NCBI RefSeq assembly: GCF_020616335.1
Contig: NZ_CP085051.1
Location: 1,612,001 to 1,676,000, forward strand
Length of the DNA: 64,000 nucleotides
Origin: Corynebacterium uberis
GTDB taxonomy: Bacteria > Actinomycetota > Actinomycetes > Mycobacteriales > Mycobacteriaceae
Reading direction: 5' to 3'
Part shown: piece after piece, positions 17,201 to 27,211 of the stretch
How positions within the stretch are numbered: position 1 is the first letter of the stretch
How the letters are laid out: each line of letters begins with the position of its first letter
The notes under the pieces: generated by a model
Told to the model about the DNA's origin: nothing
The model's input: only the letters and a program-made list of their open reading frames with translations
Database searches by the model: none
Program-made: the position numbers and the translations under genes

Positions 17201-20200
17201 CGGGGAAAACGCGCCCCGAGTTTGTCGATTACATCGCCAGGGAGGCTCATCCCTGCTTACGCGGGGAAAACCCGGTAAGCGCCCTCATATGAATTCCGGG
17301 CGACGGCTCATCCCTGCTTACGCGGGGAAAACTTGATCCGCCGATTCATCCCACAATGCCTGCAAGGCTCATCCCTGCTTACGCGGGGAAAACCGAATAA
17401 CGTATACATGGCCAACGGGTTCCGCGGGCTCATCCCTGCTTACGCGGGGAAAACGGGATGCAGTGACCGCCGCATGGAATGGGGCACGGCTCATCCCTGC
17501 TTACGCGGGGAAAACGATGAATAAGCCATGGTCAATCAGCCATTCGTCGGCTCATCCCTGCTTACGCGGGGAAAACCAATTCCGCCCTTCCCTAGGAATT
17601 GCCATGCGCGGCTCATCCCTGCTTACGCGGGGAAAACTACCGCTGTTGGTTAGTGATGGTGCCGAAACGGGGCTCATCCCTGCTTACGCGGGGAAAACCA
17701 CATAGATTGTCTGATCATCGACCGGGGCGTAGGCTCATCCCTGCTTACGCGGGGAAAACCCGCGTGACCTGTCCGCCATGACCCTAGACGGGGGCTCATC
17801 CCTGCTTACGCGGGGAAAACTAGAGCATCTGCTCCGGAATCCGCTCATACAGCGGCTCATCCCTGCTTACGCGGGGAAAACGGCCTTATCGCCCGCTGTC
17901 GTCGCCCGGTCCGCGGCTCATCCCTGCTTACGCGGGGAAAACTGATGACGATATTCGCGTGGAAGTCGCGCGGAAGGCTCATCCCTGCTTACGCGGGGAA
18001 AACTGTAGCCCGTTTCTTTTGTCTGGACTGAACCACGGCTCATCCCTGCTTACGCGGGGAAAACACCGCGTCGATCAGGGCCCCCTGGGTCAACGACGGC
18101 TCATCCCTGCTTACGCGGGGAAAACACCTGGTCCTTGTTGAGCTTGACGACCGGGAACGGCTCATCCCTGCTTACGCGGGGAAAACTTTGCTTGAGCACC
18201 ACCCATGTGGCGCTTGATCGGCTCATCCCTGCTTACGCGGGGAAAACCACGTCCAGCAGGAACCCGATCACCGGGGAGTCGGCTCATCCCTGCTTACGCG
18301 GGGAAAACTTCAGCGCGCCACCGAGCGTGACGGCAACGTCCGGCTCATCCCTGCTTACGCGGGGAAAACGGCTCGCGGTCCGACGAACAGCTGGGACAAG
18401 CAGGCTCATCCCTGCTTACGCGGGGAAAACAGATTGCGCCGACCCATTGGCCGCGACCGTTGCGGCTCATCCCTGCTTACGCGGGGAAAACCGGTATTTT
18501 AGAGGCAGTAGGGTCAGCATCCTAGGCTCATCCCTGCTTACGCGGGGAAAACCGGCTCATCGACGGCGGCAAGCGGCTCGGCCGCGGCTCATCCCTGCTT
18601 ACGCGGGGAAAACAAATCCAGCATTACCCGAATGCTCTTCAGCCTCGGCTCATCCCTGCTTACGCGGGGAAAACAAATACAGGGGAATAGGAAAACTTTG
18701 CTCGTCCGGCTCATCCCTGCTTACGCGGGGAAAACAGCAGAGTCCAAAAACAGCAGCTCCCGAGTGTCGGCTCATCCCTGCTTACGCGGGGAAAACCGTA
18801 TTCGGTTGTGGGTACCGCCCCGGCGGGACGGCTCATCCCTGCTTACGCGGGGAAAACGTCAATTAGCGGCTTATCGTCCGGCCCGGCTGCGGCTCATCCC
18901 TGCTTACGCGGGGAAAACCGTTTCTGCTGGTAGTTGGATTAACTTGTGACAGGCTCATCCCTGCTTACGCGGGGAAAACACTTCTTTCTAGGGGACCGTA
19001 TTGGGGCGGAAAGGCTCATCCCTGCTTACGCGGGGAAAACAAGGGGATCCGCAACCGTGGCCGGGGGCGGGCCGGCTCATCCCTGCTTACGCGGGGAAAA
19101 CCTGGATATGTCCTGCCAGCTGACCGAGATTAAAGGCTCATCCCTGCTTACGCGGGGAAAACGCATTCTTTGCAGATGTGCGAGAATGGGAGTCAGGCTC
19201 ATCCCTGCTTACGCGGGGAAAACTCGATGCGCAGGTCATCGAGGGCAAGGTCGTCCGGCTCATCCCTGCTTACGCGGGGAAAACGAGGTACATCCGGGCG
19301 ATTCTGTGGTGCTTTTCGGCTCATCCCTGCTTACGCGGGGAAAACGCCAAGAGGTGACGGTGGAGCACACGACGCATAGGCTCATCCCTGCTTACGCGGG
19401 GAAAACGACGTCGGCGAGCGTGTGTGGGCAGCCCTATACGGCTCATCCCTGCTTACGCGGGGAAAACGCCATCGACACTGCTCTGCACACCCCTGCCAGC
19501 GGCTCATCCCTGCTTACGCGGGGAAAACCCATCACGCACCTGCTCACCAAACCGCTGGATCGGCTCATCCCTGCTTACGCGGGGAAAACCAACCCGCCTA
19601 TACAGGAAACCTGATGTTACCCGGCTCATCCCTGCTTACGCGGGGAAAACTTTTGAGTAGCACCACCCATGTGGCGCTTGACCGGCTCATCCCTGCTTAC
19701 GCGGGGAAAACTGAATTCGGGCCATTTTGCGTTCGTGACGGGCCGGCTCATCCCTGCTTACGCGGGGAAAACGTAGTCCAGCAGCTCGCGGGCGGCAGGC
19801 CGTTCGGCTCATCCCTGCTTACGCGGGGAAAACTCGTAGAATTTGTTGAGTTTGTCGTAGTATTCCGGCTCATCCCTGCTTACGCGGGGAAAACAGCAGG
19901 TTGGACAGTAGCCGGAATTCCGTTCCCGGCTCATCCCTGCTTACGCGGGGAAAACGAATTGTGTGAGGCCGAAATTAGGCAACATACAGGCTCATCCCTG
20001 CTTACGCGGGGAAAACGTACCCCGGCGTCTTCTGATGATTGGCCCATTAGGCTCATCCCTGCTTACGCGGGGAAAACGTCACCTGGGACGTCGACGAAGG
20101 CGAACAAATTGGCTCATCCCTGCTTACGCGGGGAAAACTATAAGCTCAAGACTGACGTCAAGGCGGCGGAAGGCTCATCCCTGCTTACGCGGGGAAAACA

Positions 20201-23200
20201 TGCCACTGCTCGGCTACGAGGAATGGCGAAAGGGCTCATCCCTGCTTACGCGGGGAAAACCACCCCAACCGCAGCGAAGATGCCGTCAACGCGGGCTCAT
20301 CCCTGCTTACGCGGGGAAAACCGCTGGAAGACGCCTGCACTGTCTATGCGCCGAGGCTCATCCCTGCTTACGCGGGGAAAACCACTCGTGGAAATTCGTC
20401 GAGCACTCGGAGAAAGGCTCATCCCTGCTTACGCGGGGAAAACTCCCCCGGTCTGGAAGCTACAACATTAAGGACCGGCTCATCCCTGCTTACGCGGGGA
20501 AAACGGTCACGATGGTTGACCCGTCGGACATTTACGCGGCTCATCCCTGCTTACGCGGGGAAAACCTGGCATGGGCTCCGGCGTGAGCTTCGACCAGAGG
20601 CTCATCCCTGCTTACGCGGGGAAAACGCGTGGAGCACCCTGGTAGCCAACGATGAGCGCGGCTCATCCCTGCTTACGCGGGGAAAACTCGGCGATGATGC
20701 CGACTTTAAGTATGGCTGTCGGCTCATCCCTGCTTACGCGGGGAAAACGATCAAATTTTGCCGGTCAATGCTAAAGCCAAGTGGCTCATCCCTGCTTACG
20801 CGGGGAAAACGCCCCTTAGCAGCGAGCCTCGCATTGATGTCGCGGCTCATCCCTGCTTACGCGGGGAAAACATAAATGACCCCGTGAGATAGCACCAGCG
20901 ACCAGGCTCATCCCTGCTTACGCGGGGAAAACGACCCCGGGTTTGTTGGGGTGGTCAATGCCGCGGGCTCATCCCTGCTTACGCGGGGAAAACGATCTTT
21001 TCGCGGCTCAGTCATCGCGCAACCCCGGCTCATCCCTGCTTACGCGGGGAAAACACCTCCTGCGCCACATCGGACGCAGCCTTATTCGGCTCATCCCTGC
21101 TTACGCGGGGAAAACAGGACCGTAAAGTCGCGGAAATTCAAACGTCACGGCTCATCCCTGCTTACGCGGGGAAAACTGGATATTGACCACTGCCTAGTGG
21201 GCGGGGAGCGGCTCATCCCTGCTTACGCGGGGAAAACCGAGTCGGCTTTTGCGGCTAGCCATTATTTGGAGGCTCATCCCTGCTTACGCGGGGAAAACGA
21301 TTAGGCCGCCTGATTTGACGAATTCGGTCCAGGCTCATCCCTGCTTACGCGGGGAAAACAATGAGTAGCTGCGGGTCGGATCGACCCAGCTCGGCTCATC
21401 CCTGCTTACGCGGGGAAAACTACCTGAGTATATGGCAAATAGCCGGTGGGCACGGCTCATCCCTGCTTACGCGGGGAAAACTTCTGGGGTGAAAAACCGG
21501 ATCCGCATCCCCGCGGCTCATCCCTGCTTACGCGGGGAAAACCAGTGGGTGGGTTGTCGCGGGAGAAGATCGCCAGGCTCATCCCTGCTTACGCGGGGAA
21601 AACGACCCCGGGTTTGTTGGGGTGGTCAATGCCGCGGGCTCATCCCTGCTTACGCGGGGAAAACCCGATAGGACCCATACGCACACGTCGTCTGAGAGGC
21701 TCATCCCTGCTTACGCGGGGAAAACCGACAGAACGCCTCCGCTGGAGGCCTGCCATTCGGCTCATCCCTGCTTACGCGGGGAAAACTTCGCGCCGATGAC
21801 CATGGCATCCCAGGCGGGCGGCTCATCCCTGCTTACGCGGGGAAAACCCGAAGTGTCCGTATCGGGGGCGGGGCTGCACGGGCTCATCCCTGCTTACGCG
21901 GGGAAAACGCCAGGAGGTGACGGTGGAGCACACGACGCATAGGCTCATCCCTGCTTACGCGGGGAAAACAAGGGCGCGCCCCGGGCGATGATGGTTGCAC
22001 AAGGCTCATCCCTGCTTACGCGGGGAAAACGCCATGTACCAAATTGATTCACTCCCCCTCATATGGCTCATCCCTGCTTACGCGGGGAAAACAGGTGCGC
22101 ACCGGCGCGAAGGATACTGGGGACAGGCTCATCCCTGCTTACGCGGGGAAAACGCCTCCGATGTGGCGCAGGAGGTCTCGAAGCGGGGCTCATCCCTGCT
22201 TACGCGGGGAAAACTATGTCTCCAGGGTGAAAGTCCGATCCACGCGAGGCTCATCCCTGCTTACGCGGGGAAAACCCGGTACAACCGCAGGTGACACTTT
22301 CCAGACCAGGCTCATCCCTGCTTACGCGGGGAAAACGTGACGCCGGCGTTTGACGTGTTTGCTCAGGCGGGCTCATCCCTGCTTACGCGGGGAAAACCCA
22401 TACCTTTCCGATGTTCCGGCATGGAAATTCGGCTCATCCCTGCTTACGCGGGGAAAACGCCGGGGATACGCTTTAGGTATTCGAGGTTTTCGGCTCATCC
22501 CTGCTTACGCGGGGAAAACATCCAATTCCGCCAGGTAGCGTCCCAGTCGGCCGGCTCATCCCTGCTTACGCGGGGAAAACAATGAGTAGCTGCGGGTCGG
22601 ATCGACCCAGCTCGGCTCATCCCTGCTTACGCGGGGAAAACTACCTGAGTATATGGCAAATAGCCGGTGGGCACGGCTCATCCCTGCTTACGCGGGGAAA
22701 ACTTCTGGGGTGAAAAACCGGATCCGCATCCCCGCGGCTCATCCCTGCTTACGCGGGGAAAACCAGTGGGTGGGTTGTCGCGGGAGAAGATCGCCAGGCT
22801 CATCCCTGCTTACGCGGGGAAAACGACCCCGGGTTTGTTGGGGTGGTCAATGCCGCGGGCTCATCCCTGCTTACGCGGGGAAAACGATCTTTTCGCGGCT
22901 CAGTCATCGCGCAACCCCGGCTCATCCCTGCTTACGCGGGGAAAACACCTCCTGCGCCACATCGGACGCAGCCTTATTCGGCTCATCCCTGCTTACGCGG
23001 GGAAAACAGGACCGTAAAGTCGCGGAAATTCAAACGTCACGGCTCATCCCTGCTTACGCGGGGAAAACTGGATATTGACCACTGCCTAGTGGGCGGGGAG
23101 CGGCTCATCCCTGCTTACGCGGGGAAAACTACCTGAGTATATGGCAAATAGCCGGTGGGCACGGCTCATCCCTGCTTACGCGGGGAAAACTTTTCAATAT

Positions 23201-23251
23201 CCTGGAAAATGGTGCCATTCATCGGCTCATCCCTGCTTACGCGGGGAAAAC
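14251..23251 (-). CRISPR. Type I-E CRISPR array, 148 repeats / 147 spacers
   Basis: The repeats are 28 bp (plus-strand form begins GGCTCATCCC and ends CGCGGGGAAAAC) at a 61-bp period. Spacers are 33 nt, with a few exceptions (36 nt at 14645–14680; 34 nt at 16661–16694 and 20749–20782). Read on the minus strand, the repeat matches the E. coli I-E repeat layout: CCCCGC stem, then an ATGAGCC handle. Transcription is therefore leftward, with the leader at the right end beside cas2. The distal repeat (14251) has a G-to-A change at its first plus-strand base, and one internal repeat (15657–15684) has T-to-A at position 7. Many spacers are repeated in blocks. Most spacers begin with G in the crRNA sense, as expected if that base comes from the PAM. 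Confidence 0.98.
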
Positions 23252-23415
23252 ACTCGGCGACCAGCGCCGATGCAGAGCCTCACCCCAGTTTAGATATAAC
23301 TTGCTTCCAGCTCCAGTCCCGTCGGCGGCCCTCAACTGGTACGTGATCGAGGGCAAGAGAGCTCAGTCGAGGACGTGTTCGTCTTCTAGGTCCTCGACAT
23401 AAGCACCCGGCGAAC
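23252..23415 (-). promoter_or_regulatory. CRISPR leader between cas2 and first repeat
   Basis: 164 bp between the cas2 stop and the newest repeat. It contains an inverted repeat touching the array (TCGGCG 23254–23259, CGCCGA 23265–23270). A second inverted repeat of nine bases lies just after cas2 (GTCGAGGAC 23366–23374 with GTCCTCGAC 23390–23398). An AT-rich stretch around 23291–23301 reads TTATATCTAAA on the minus strand and is the best candidate for the array promoter -10. The leader role is inferred from position and repeat orientation. Confidence 0.75.
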
Positions 23416-23766
23416 TCAGGATCGGTTGCGCTGCCGCCTCGCGTTTCTGGCAATGCTCCACCCGGTTCGCTGCCCATACTTTGGGCCCTGGCGATCCTTC
23501 TGCGGGCGCATCATCAGTGTCAGTCCATCAAAGTCGGTGGGGACCCAGTCATGCCTGTGGGTGCGGTATTCCATTCCTTGCTCGTTGTTTGTACTCCAAA
23601 TGAGTAGCGCTCTACCGTCTTTGCAAAGTTCGGTTGTTCGCTCCCAGATTTCTTCGCGTACTCGAGCGCTTGGGTCCCCAACAAAGACCCCAGGGGTGAT
23701 TTCCATGACCCACTTTGTTAGGTCACCGCGTAATCCTGCGGGACAGGCGGTCACAACGAGGACCAT
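23416..23766 (-). CDS. cas2: Cas2e, CRISPR integration subunit
   Basis: 116 aa from the ATG at 23766, which overlaps the cas1 stop by one base (TGATG). The frame continues upstream to 23808 but that part lies inside cas1. The N-terminus MVLVVTACPAGLRGDLTKW and the segment SARVREEIWERTTELCKDGRALLIWS are characteristic of the I-E Cas2 subgroup, with a basic C-terminal tail. Cas2 bridges two Cas1 dimers in the spacer-integration complex. It is the last gene of the cas operon and abuts the leader. Confidence 0.93.
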   Translation of the reverse strand: MVLVVTACPAGLRGDLTKWVMEITPGVFVGDPSARVREEIWERTTELCKDGRALLIWSTNNEQGMEYRTHRHDWVPTDFDGLTLMMRPQKDRQGPKYGQRTGWSIARNARRQRNRS

Positions 23767-24719
23767 CACGATGTAGCCCCATCCCAGTGATCCGAGTCTG
23801 CTCCCCAATTGACCCCGGCCGCGATCACTTCGAGTTCGCTCCAGAGATAGAGTTTCGCGTCCATGGTGAGCAGTTCTTCAGGGATCCTCATCAGTTTCTG
23901 AAGGTCAGCTACCATTCTGGGGAGTAGTTTTTGGTCCACTATTCGGTCTCTCACCAGTCGGCGCACTGCTGTGCCGGGCGTTCCGTGGGCGCCAGTGGCC
24001 GCATCAAATGCAGCGGGAATGCTCACTTCGGCTTTGTATAAGTCAGCAATGTCGTAGACGAGGCTTCGGTCTTTTCCTGTGTGGACTATTCCCAATGAGG
24101 GAATGAAGCCCAGGCCCACAATCACCGCATGGGTGATGCCGTAGAGTGCAGCTGAACCGGCAGTCAAGGCCTGGTTTGTGGGATCGGAGGAATCAAAATC
24201 ATCCGGATCATAGGATCGCCTATTCCAATAGACCCCTACCCTGTCGGCTTCCTTTTGGTAGATCTTTTTCATCCGTGCGCCTTCACGGCCACGGAGCTGC
24301 GCCATGGTCAGCCGGGATACGTCTTCTCCGGGGAAGCGCATGGCGTACATCTCCCGCGCGCATGCCAGGCGTTTGCGCTGGTTGGTCACAATTTCTGCTT
24401 GGGCCAGCGCCATGCGGGAGGATTGTGCTGGGGAGCGGCCGTGGGCGTAGTAGCGCACGCCCTTCTCCCCTACCCAGACGGCGCTGGTGCCGCTATCGCC
24501 AAGCAGGGACATCCCGGAGTGGGTGATGCGGGTGCCCGGCCCCAGCAGTAGTACCGCTAGTTGGGTCGCTGGCACGTGTGCCGTGCCGCGCTGATCTGTG
24601 ATGGTCAGGGCATTTCCTTCACGATGCACGGTGGCCCGTTCAACGTAAAGGAAAGAGAGCCTGTCGCTCATTGTTGCCAATGAGCGCCTACTTAACGGTA
24701 CTTGGCTGGGGTTGGTCAT
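23766..24719 (-). CDS. cas1: Cas1e, CRISPR integrase
   Basis: 317 aa. The N-terminal beta domain starts with RLSFLYVERATVHREG. The helical integrase domain carries the conserved Glu in RGREGARMKKIY (about residue 150), and the His and Asp ligands in GIVHTGKDRSLVYDIADLYK (about residues 217–236). GAAGG six bases upstream of the ATG supports the start, which lies 4 bp after cas6e. It catalyses spacer insertion at the leader-repeat junction. It is intact, so the array may still acquire spacers. Confidence 0.96.
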   Translation of the reverse strand: MTNPSQVPLSRRSLATMSDRLSFLYVERATVHREGNALTITDQRGTAHVPATQLAVLLLGPGTRITHSGMSLLGDSGTSAVWVGEKGVRYYAHGRSPAQSSRMALAQAEIVTNQRKRLACAREMYAMRFPGEDVSRLTMAQLRGREGARMKKIYQKEADRVGVYWNRRSYDPDDFDSSDPTNQALTAGSAALYGITHAVIVGLGFIPSLGIVHTGKDRSLVYDIADLYKAEVSIPAAFDAATGAHGTPGTAVRRLVRDRIVDQKLLPRMVADLQKLMRIPEELLTMDAKLYLWSELEVIAAGVNWGADSDHWDGATS

Positions 24720-24723
24720 CTTC

Positions 24724-25371
24724 TTACCTTCGGGACAGTGTCAGCAGGCCACATCCGTAGCCGCGGCCTCGTCCGAGGCCGTGGGTCAGGGTGTGACGCA
24801 ACTGTTCGGCGTCGGTGACTTCGAGGACTCCGTGGAAGCGGGCGGTGACCAGGCGAACCCGGTTCCTTGCTCCCGCGTGGCCACGGTAGAAGTCCAGCCC
24901 GCCGCGGCCTACCACTTGCGCAGCTTCCTCGCTGATCTGGAATCCGGCGTGCGGGGCTTTGGCGTAGAGCCACTCCAGCTGGTGTGGGGCTGAGACATGC
25001 GCCCGTATCTTTCCGCGCTTCCCAGCACCCTGGGACTCTGAATAGGTGGGATTTGCCACCAAATCAAAGCGCCACTGTTGGCCCTTGCGCAGGGAATCCA
25101 GCAAGCGGGTGTAGTCCGCGATCTGCGGCGGGCGGGTGTCCCAGCCGGAGTCTTCCATGTCTTGGACCACGGTAGGCTTTTCTGGGCCCACAACGTAGAG
25201 GGTGTGGTGATGCTCGCTGGCATCCACCCGCCACAGGACACGGGAGGCTGATTCATCTAGATCCGGGGGGAACATTGCGCGCACGGTGGCGTGCATTTTC
25301 TGCGGATCCAGCAGCAGCTTTCGGGCTGTGCGCCGGTTGGGGTTGAGCAGGAATTTGCTAAAGGTGGTCAT
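24724..25371 (-). CDS. cas6e: Cas6e, crRNA-processing endonuclease
   Basis: 215 aa RAMP protein with two ferredoxin-like folds. The candidate catalytic His lies in PQKMHATVRAMF (about residue 27), and the glycine-rich loop HGLGRGRGYGCGLLTL is at the extreme C-terminus, as in CasE/Cse3. It cuts the repeat at the base of its hairpin, leaving the eight-base 5' handle. Its start overlaps the cas5 stop by four bases. The crRNA-like RNA near 32600 keeps the stem and handle this enzyme would need. Confidence 0.95.
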   Translation of the reverse strand: MTTFSKFLLNPNRRTARKLLLDPQKMHATVRAMFPPDLDESASRVLWRVDASEHHHTLYVVGPEKPTVVQDMEDSGWDTRPPQIADYTRLLDSLRKGQQWRFDLVANPTYSESQGAGKRGKIRAHVSAPHQLEWLYAKAPHAGFQISEEAAQVVGRGGLDFYRGHAGARNRVRLVTARFHGVLEVTDAEQLRHTLTHGLGRGRGYGCGLLTLSRR

Positions 25372-26078
25372 GCTCCCAACACCGCCTCCATAATCCCGTC
25401 TTCATGTCCCCACTGGCTGTTGTCCACCGATACGTAGTCGCTGAGTACTACTCCGCGCCACCCGTACTGGCGGTGCTGTTGGGAAAAGGAGATGGGTACA
25501 TCCTGACGTTGCACGGCTCCCGGCTCGCCGGGAAGAGCGTCCCGGTAGATGGGTAATGAGACGTGCTTGCCGCGCTCTTGCTTGTGCGCCTGCGTGGCGT
25601 ACCAGGTCGTCTGGTGCTGGAGTGCGGTCACCGCGTCGGTGTCCTCGATTCCCAGCACCAGGTTGACTGGCGCGGGGCAGGATCGCCGCCCGAGGTACAG
25701 GGGGAACGCGGGGCGTCGCAAAGCATCCGCAATGCCCTCCAGCAGTTGCCTGCTTGGGCTTTCCACCGCGGCAACGAAGGCGGCATCGGACAGGTAGTAG
25801 CGGGTGATCAACGACGCCGCTTTGTCGGGATGAGTCAGCCACTGCTGGGCGGTCTGGTAGTCACGCAACAGGTTTCCGGGCTGGTCAACCCGGACCGCGA
25901 GGCGCAGCGCGGCCAGATCCTCTACGGGATCTGTGCGGCGCCGGCCCTGAGCTGCGGCGATGAGTCCCACGATCCCAGACTTGGACGGCGTGGCAGCGGT
26001 GGCTCGGGTGTTGTAGCGCGACTCGTCTCCCCAGGACTGCATGGGCCCCTTGAGTAGGAGCAACAGGGAGGCAACCAT
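25368..26078 (-). CDS. cas5e: Cas5e, Cascade subunit
   Basis: 236 aa. The N-terminus MVASLLLLLKGPMQSWGDESRYNTRATAATPSKSGIVGLI is the standard CasD start: a beta strand, then the PMQSWG motif and a glycine turn. It caps the crRNA 5' handle in Cascade. It begins immediately after the cas7 stop codon and overlaps cas6e. The length and features are ordinary for the family. Confidence 0.95.
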   Translation of the reverse strand: MVASLLLLLKGPMQSWGDESRYNTRATAATPSKSGIVGLIAAAQGRRRTDPVEDLAALRLAVRVDQPGNLLRDYQTAQQWLTHPDKAASLITRYYLSDAAFVAAVESPSRQLLEGIADALRRPAFPLYLGRRSCPAPVNLVLGIEDTDAVTALQHQTTWYATQAHKQERGKHVSLPIYRDALPGEPGAVQRQDVPISFSQQHRQYGWRGVVLSDYVSVDNSQWGHEDGIMEAVLGA

Positions 26079-27209
26079 CTAGTTCACCTCGAGCGCGTCG
26101 CGCACCGCCGAGCCGATCTGCGCGAAGGTGACGGATTGTGCCAGGCCGTCGAAAGGCTCCGCCAGATCGCCCAGGGCGAGGACAAACGCCGCCTTGGGAA
26201 CAAACCCATAGACCTTTTCGACGTCCCGTTCCTCCTGCGCCAGCGCCTCCGCTGCCGCGCGGCGCCGTCCCCGATCATCGCCCTCCTTAACCGGCGTTTC
26301 AAAAGCATTGACCAGGGAGATCGAGCGGGTATCGCGCACCGTCACATACACCAACTCCGGCAGGGTGTTGTTGGCAAAGGTGTTTTGCTTGCCGGTGGGC
26401 ATGGACTGGATGAAGGCGTTGATGAAGTGCTCGCTGGCGTTCGCCGCAGCCTCCATGGAGCCGAGGTTGTCCGCCAGGGCTTCCACGTTGACGGTGGCAA
26501 AGCGGTACATGGTCGAGGCGATCATCTGCACGGTGCCGATCATTCCGGCGCCGGTTTCCTCCACACTGGCGGCCAGATCATCCACGGCGGTGAAATAATC
26601 CACCTCTGGCGTCTCTGCATGCACAGAGATCTCGTGAGCGACCTGAACGGAGGCGTCAACGTTGTAGGCGGCATCATCGGCGACCATGCGGCCGAACATG
26701 GCGATGTCCACGGAGTGCTCGGTGTCGAACAGTTCCTTGGCGCGCTTCGGACCGATCTTTTCACCGTCTGCGTTCACGATAGCCGCCACCGCATTGTCAA
26801 TCTGACGCGGGCTCAAGAACAGCAGGTACCCGGTCTCCGGGAAGATCTCCTTCTTCTCATCAGGATCCGCGTCCTGGTTCTTCGGGGCCTTCGGGGTGGA
26901 CACCTTGATCTTTGCATCCTTGAACAACTGCTCCACCCGGGCGGTCACCTCAGCAGGATCCCACTCTGGCTTTTCGGCGCGGACCTTGGTGATGATCTGA
27001 CCGGGGATGCGCTTGCTGCGGGTGCCCACCAGCTGGGAATCCACATTCTCCTGGAAGTACCGGCGAATGGCTCGCTTGGCGGCCTGGGAGGAGATGCGCT
27101 GCCGGGGCACGCCACCGAAGTTGGCGGTCTTGGGAGCACCGGTGTCATCCCGGTTGATCAGGCTGGGCGGGAAGGTTTGCAGGGCGTGAATGTCGATGAC
27201 AAGACTCAT
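26079..27209 (-). CDS. cas7e: Cas7e, Cascade backbone subunit (CasC/Cse4)
   Basis: 376 aa. The N-terminus VIDIHALQTFPPSLINRDDTGAPKTANFGGVPRQRISSQ is diagnostic of Cse4/CasC. Six copies polymerise along the guide and flip out every sixth base. The C-terminal part carries the PELVYVTVRDTRSISLVNAFE segment. Its stop is directly followed by cas5e, and cse2 ends 2 bp before its ATG. The protein is full length. Confidence 0.96.
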   Translation of the reverse strand: MSLVIDIHALQTFPPSLINRDDTGAPKTANFGGVPRQRISSQAAKRAIRRYFQENVDSQLVGTRSKRIPGQIITKVRAEKPEWDPAEVTARVEQLFKDAKIKVSTPKAPKNQDADPDEKKEIFPETGYLLFLSPRQIDNAVAAIVNADGEKIGPKRAKELFDTEHSVDIAMFGRMVADDAAYNVDASVQVAHEISVHAETPEVDYFTAVDDLAASVEETGAGMIGTVQMIASTMYRFATVNVEALADNLGSMEAAANASEHFINAFIQSMPTGKQNTFANNTLPELVYVTVRDTRSISLVNAFETPVKEGDDRGRRRAAAEALAQEERDVEKVYGFVPKAAFVLALGDLAEPFDGLAQSVTFAQIGSAVRDALEVN

Positions 27210-27211
27210 GG

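Noticed and set aside
14251..23251. Dozens of overlapping plus-strand ORFs with repeated GSSLLTRGK / RLIPAYAGKT / AHPCLRGEN peptides
   Set aside because: They are translations of the CRISPR repeat in three frames. The 61-bp period shifts the frame at every unit, and there are no ribosome-binding sites.
14251..23251. Reading the array rightward from a leader at 14160–14250
   Set aside because: In the plus sense the handle-like ATGAGCC is at the wrong end of the repeat. The degenerate terminal repeat is at 14251, and cas genes and leader lie at the other end. Leftward transcription fits all three.
23252..23415. Extra degenerate repeats or a second small array in the leader
   Set aside because: No further match to the repeat beyond 23251. 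Only the palindromes described are present.
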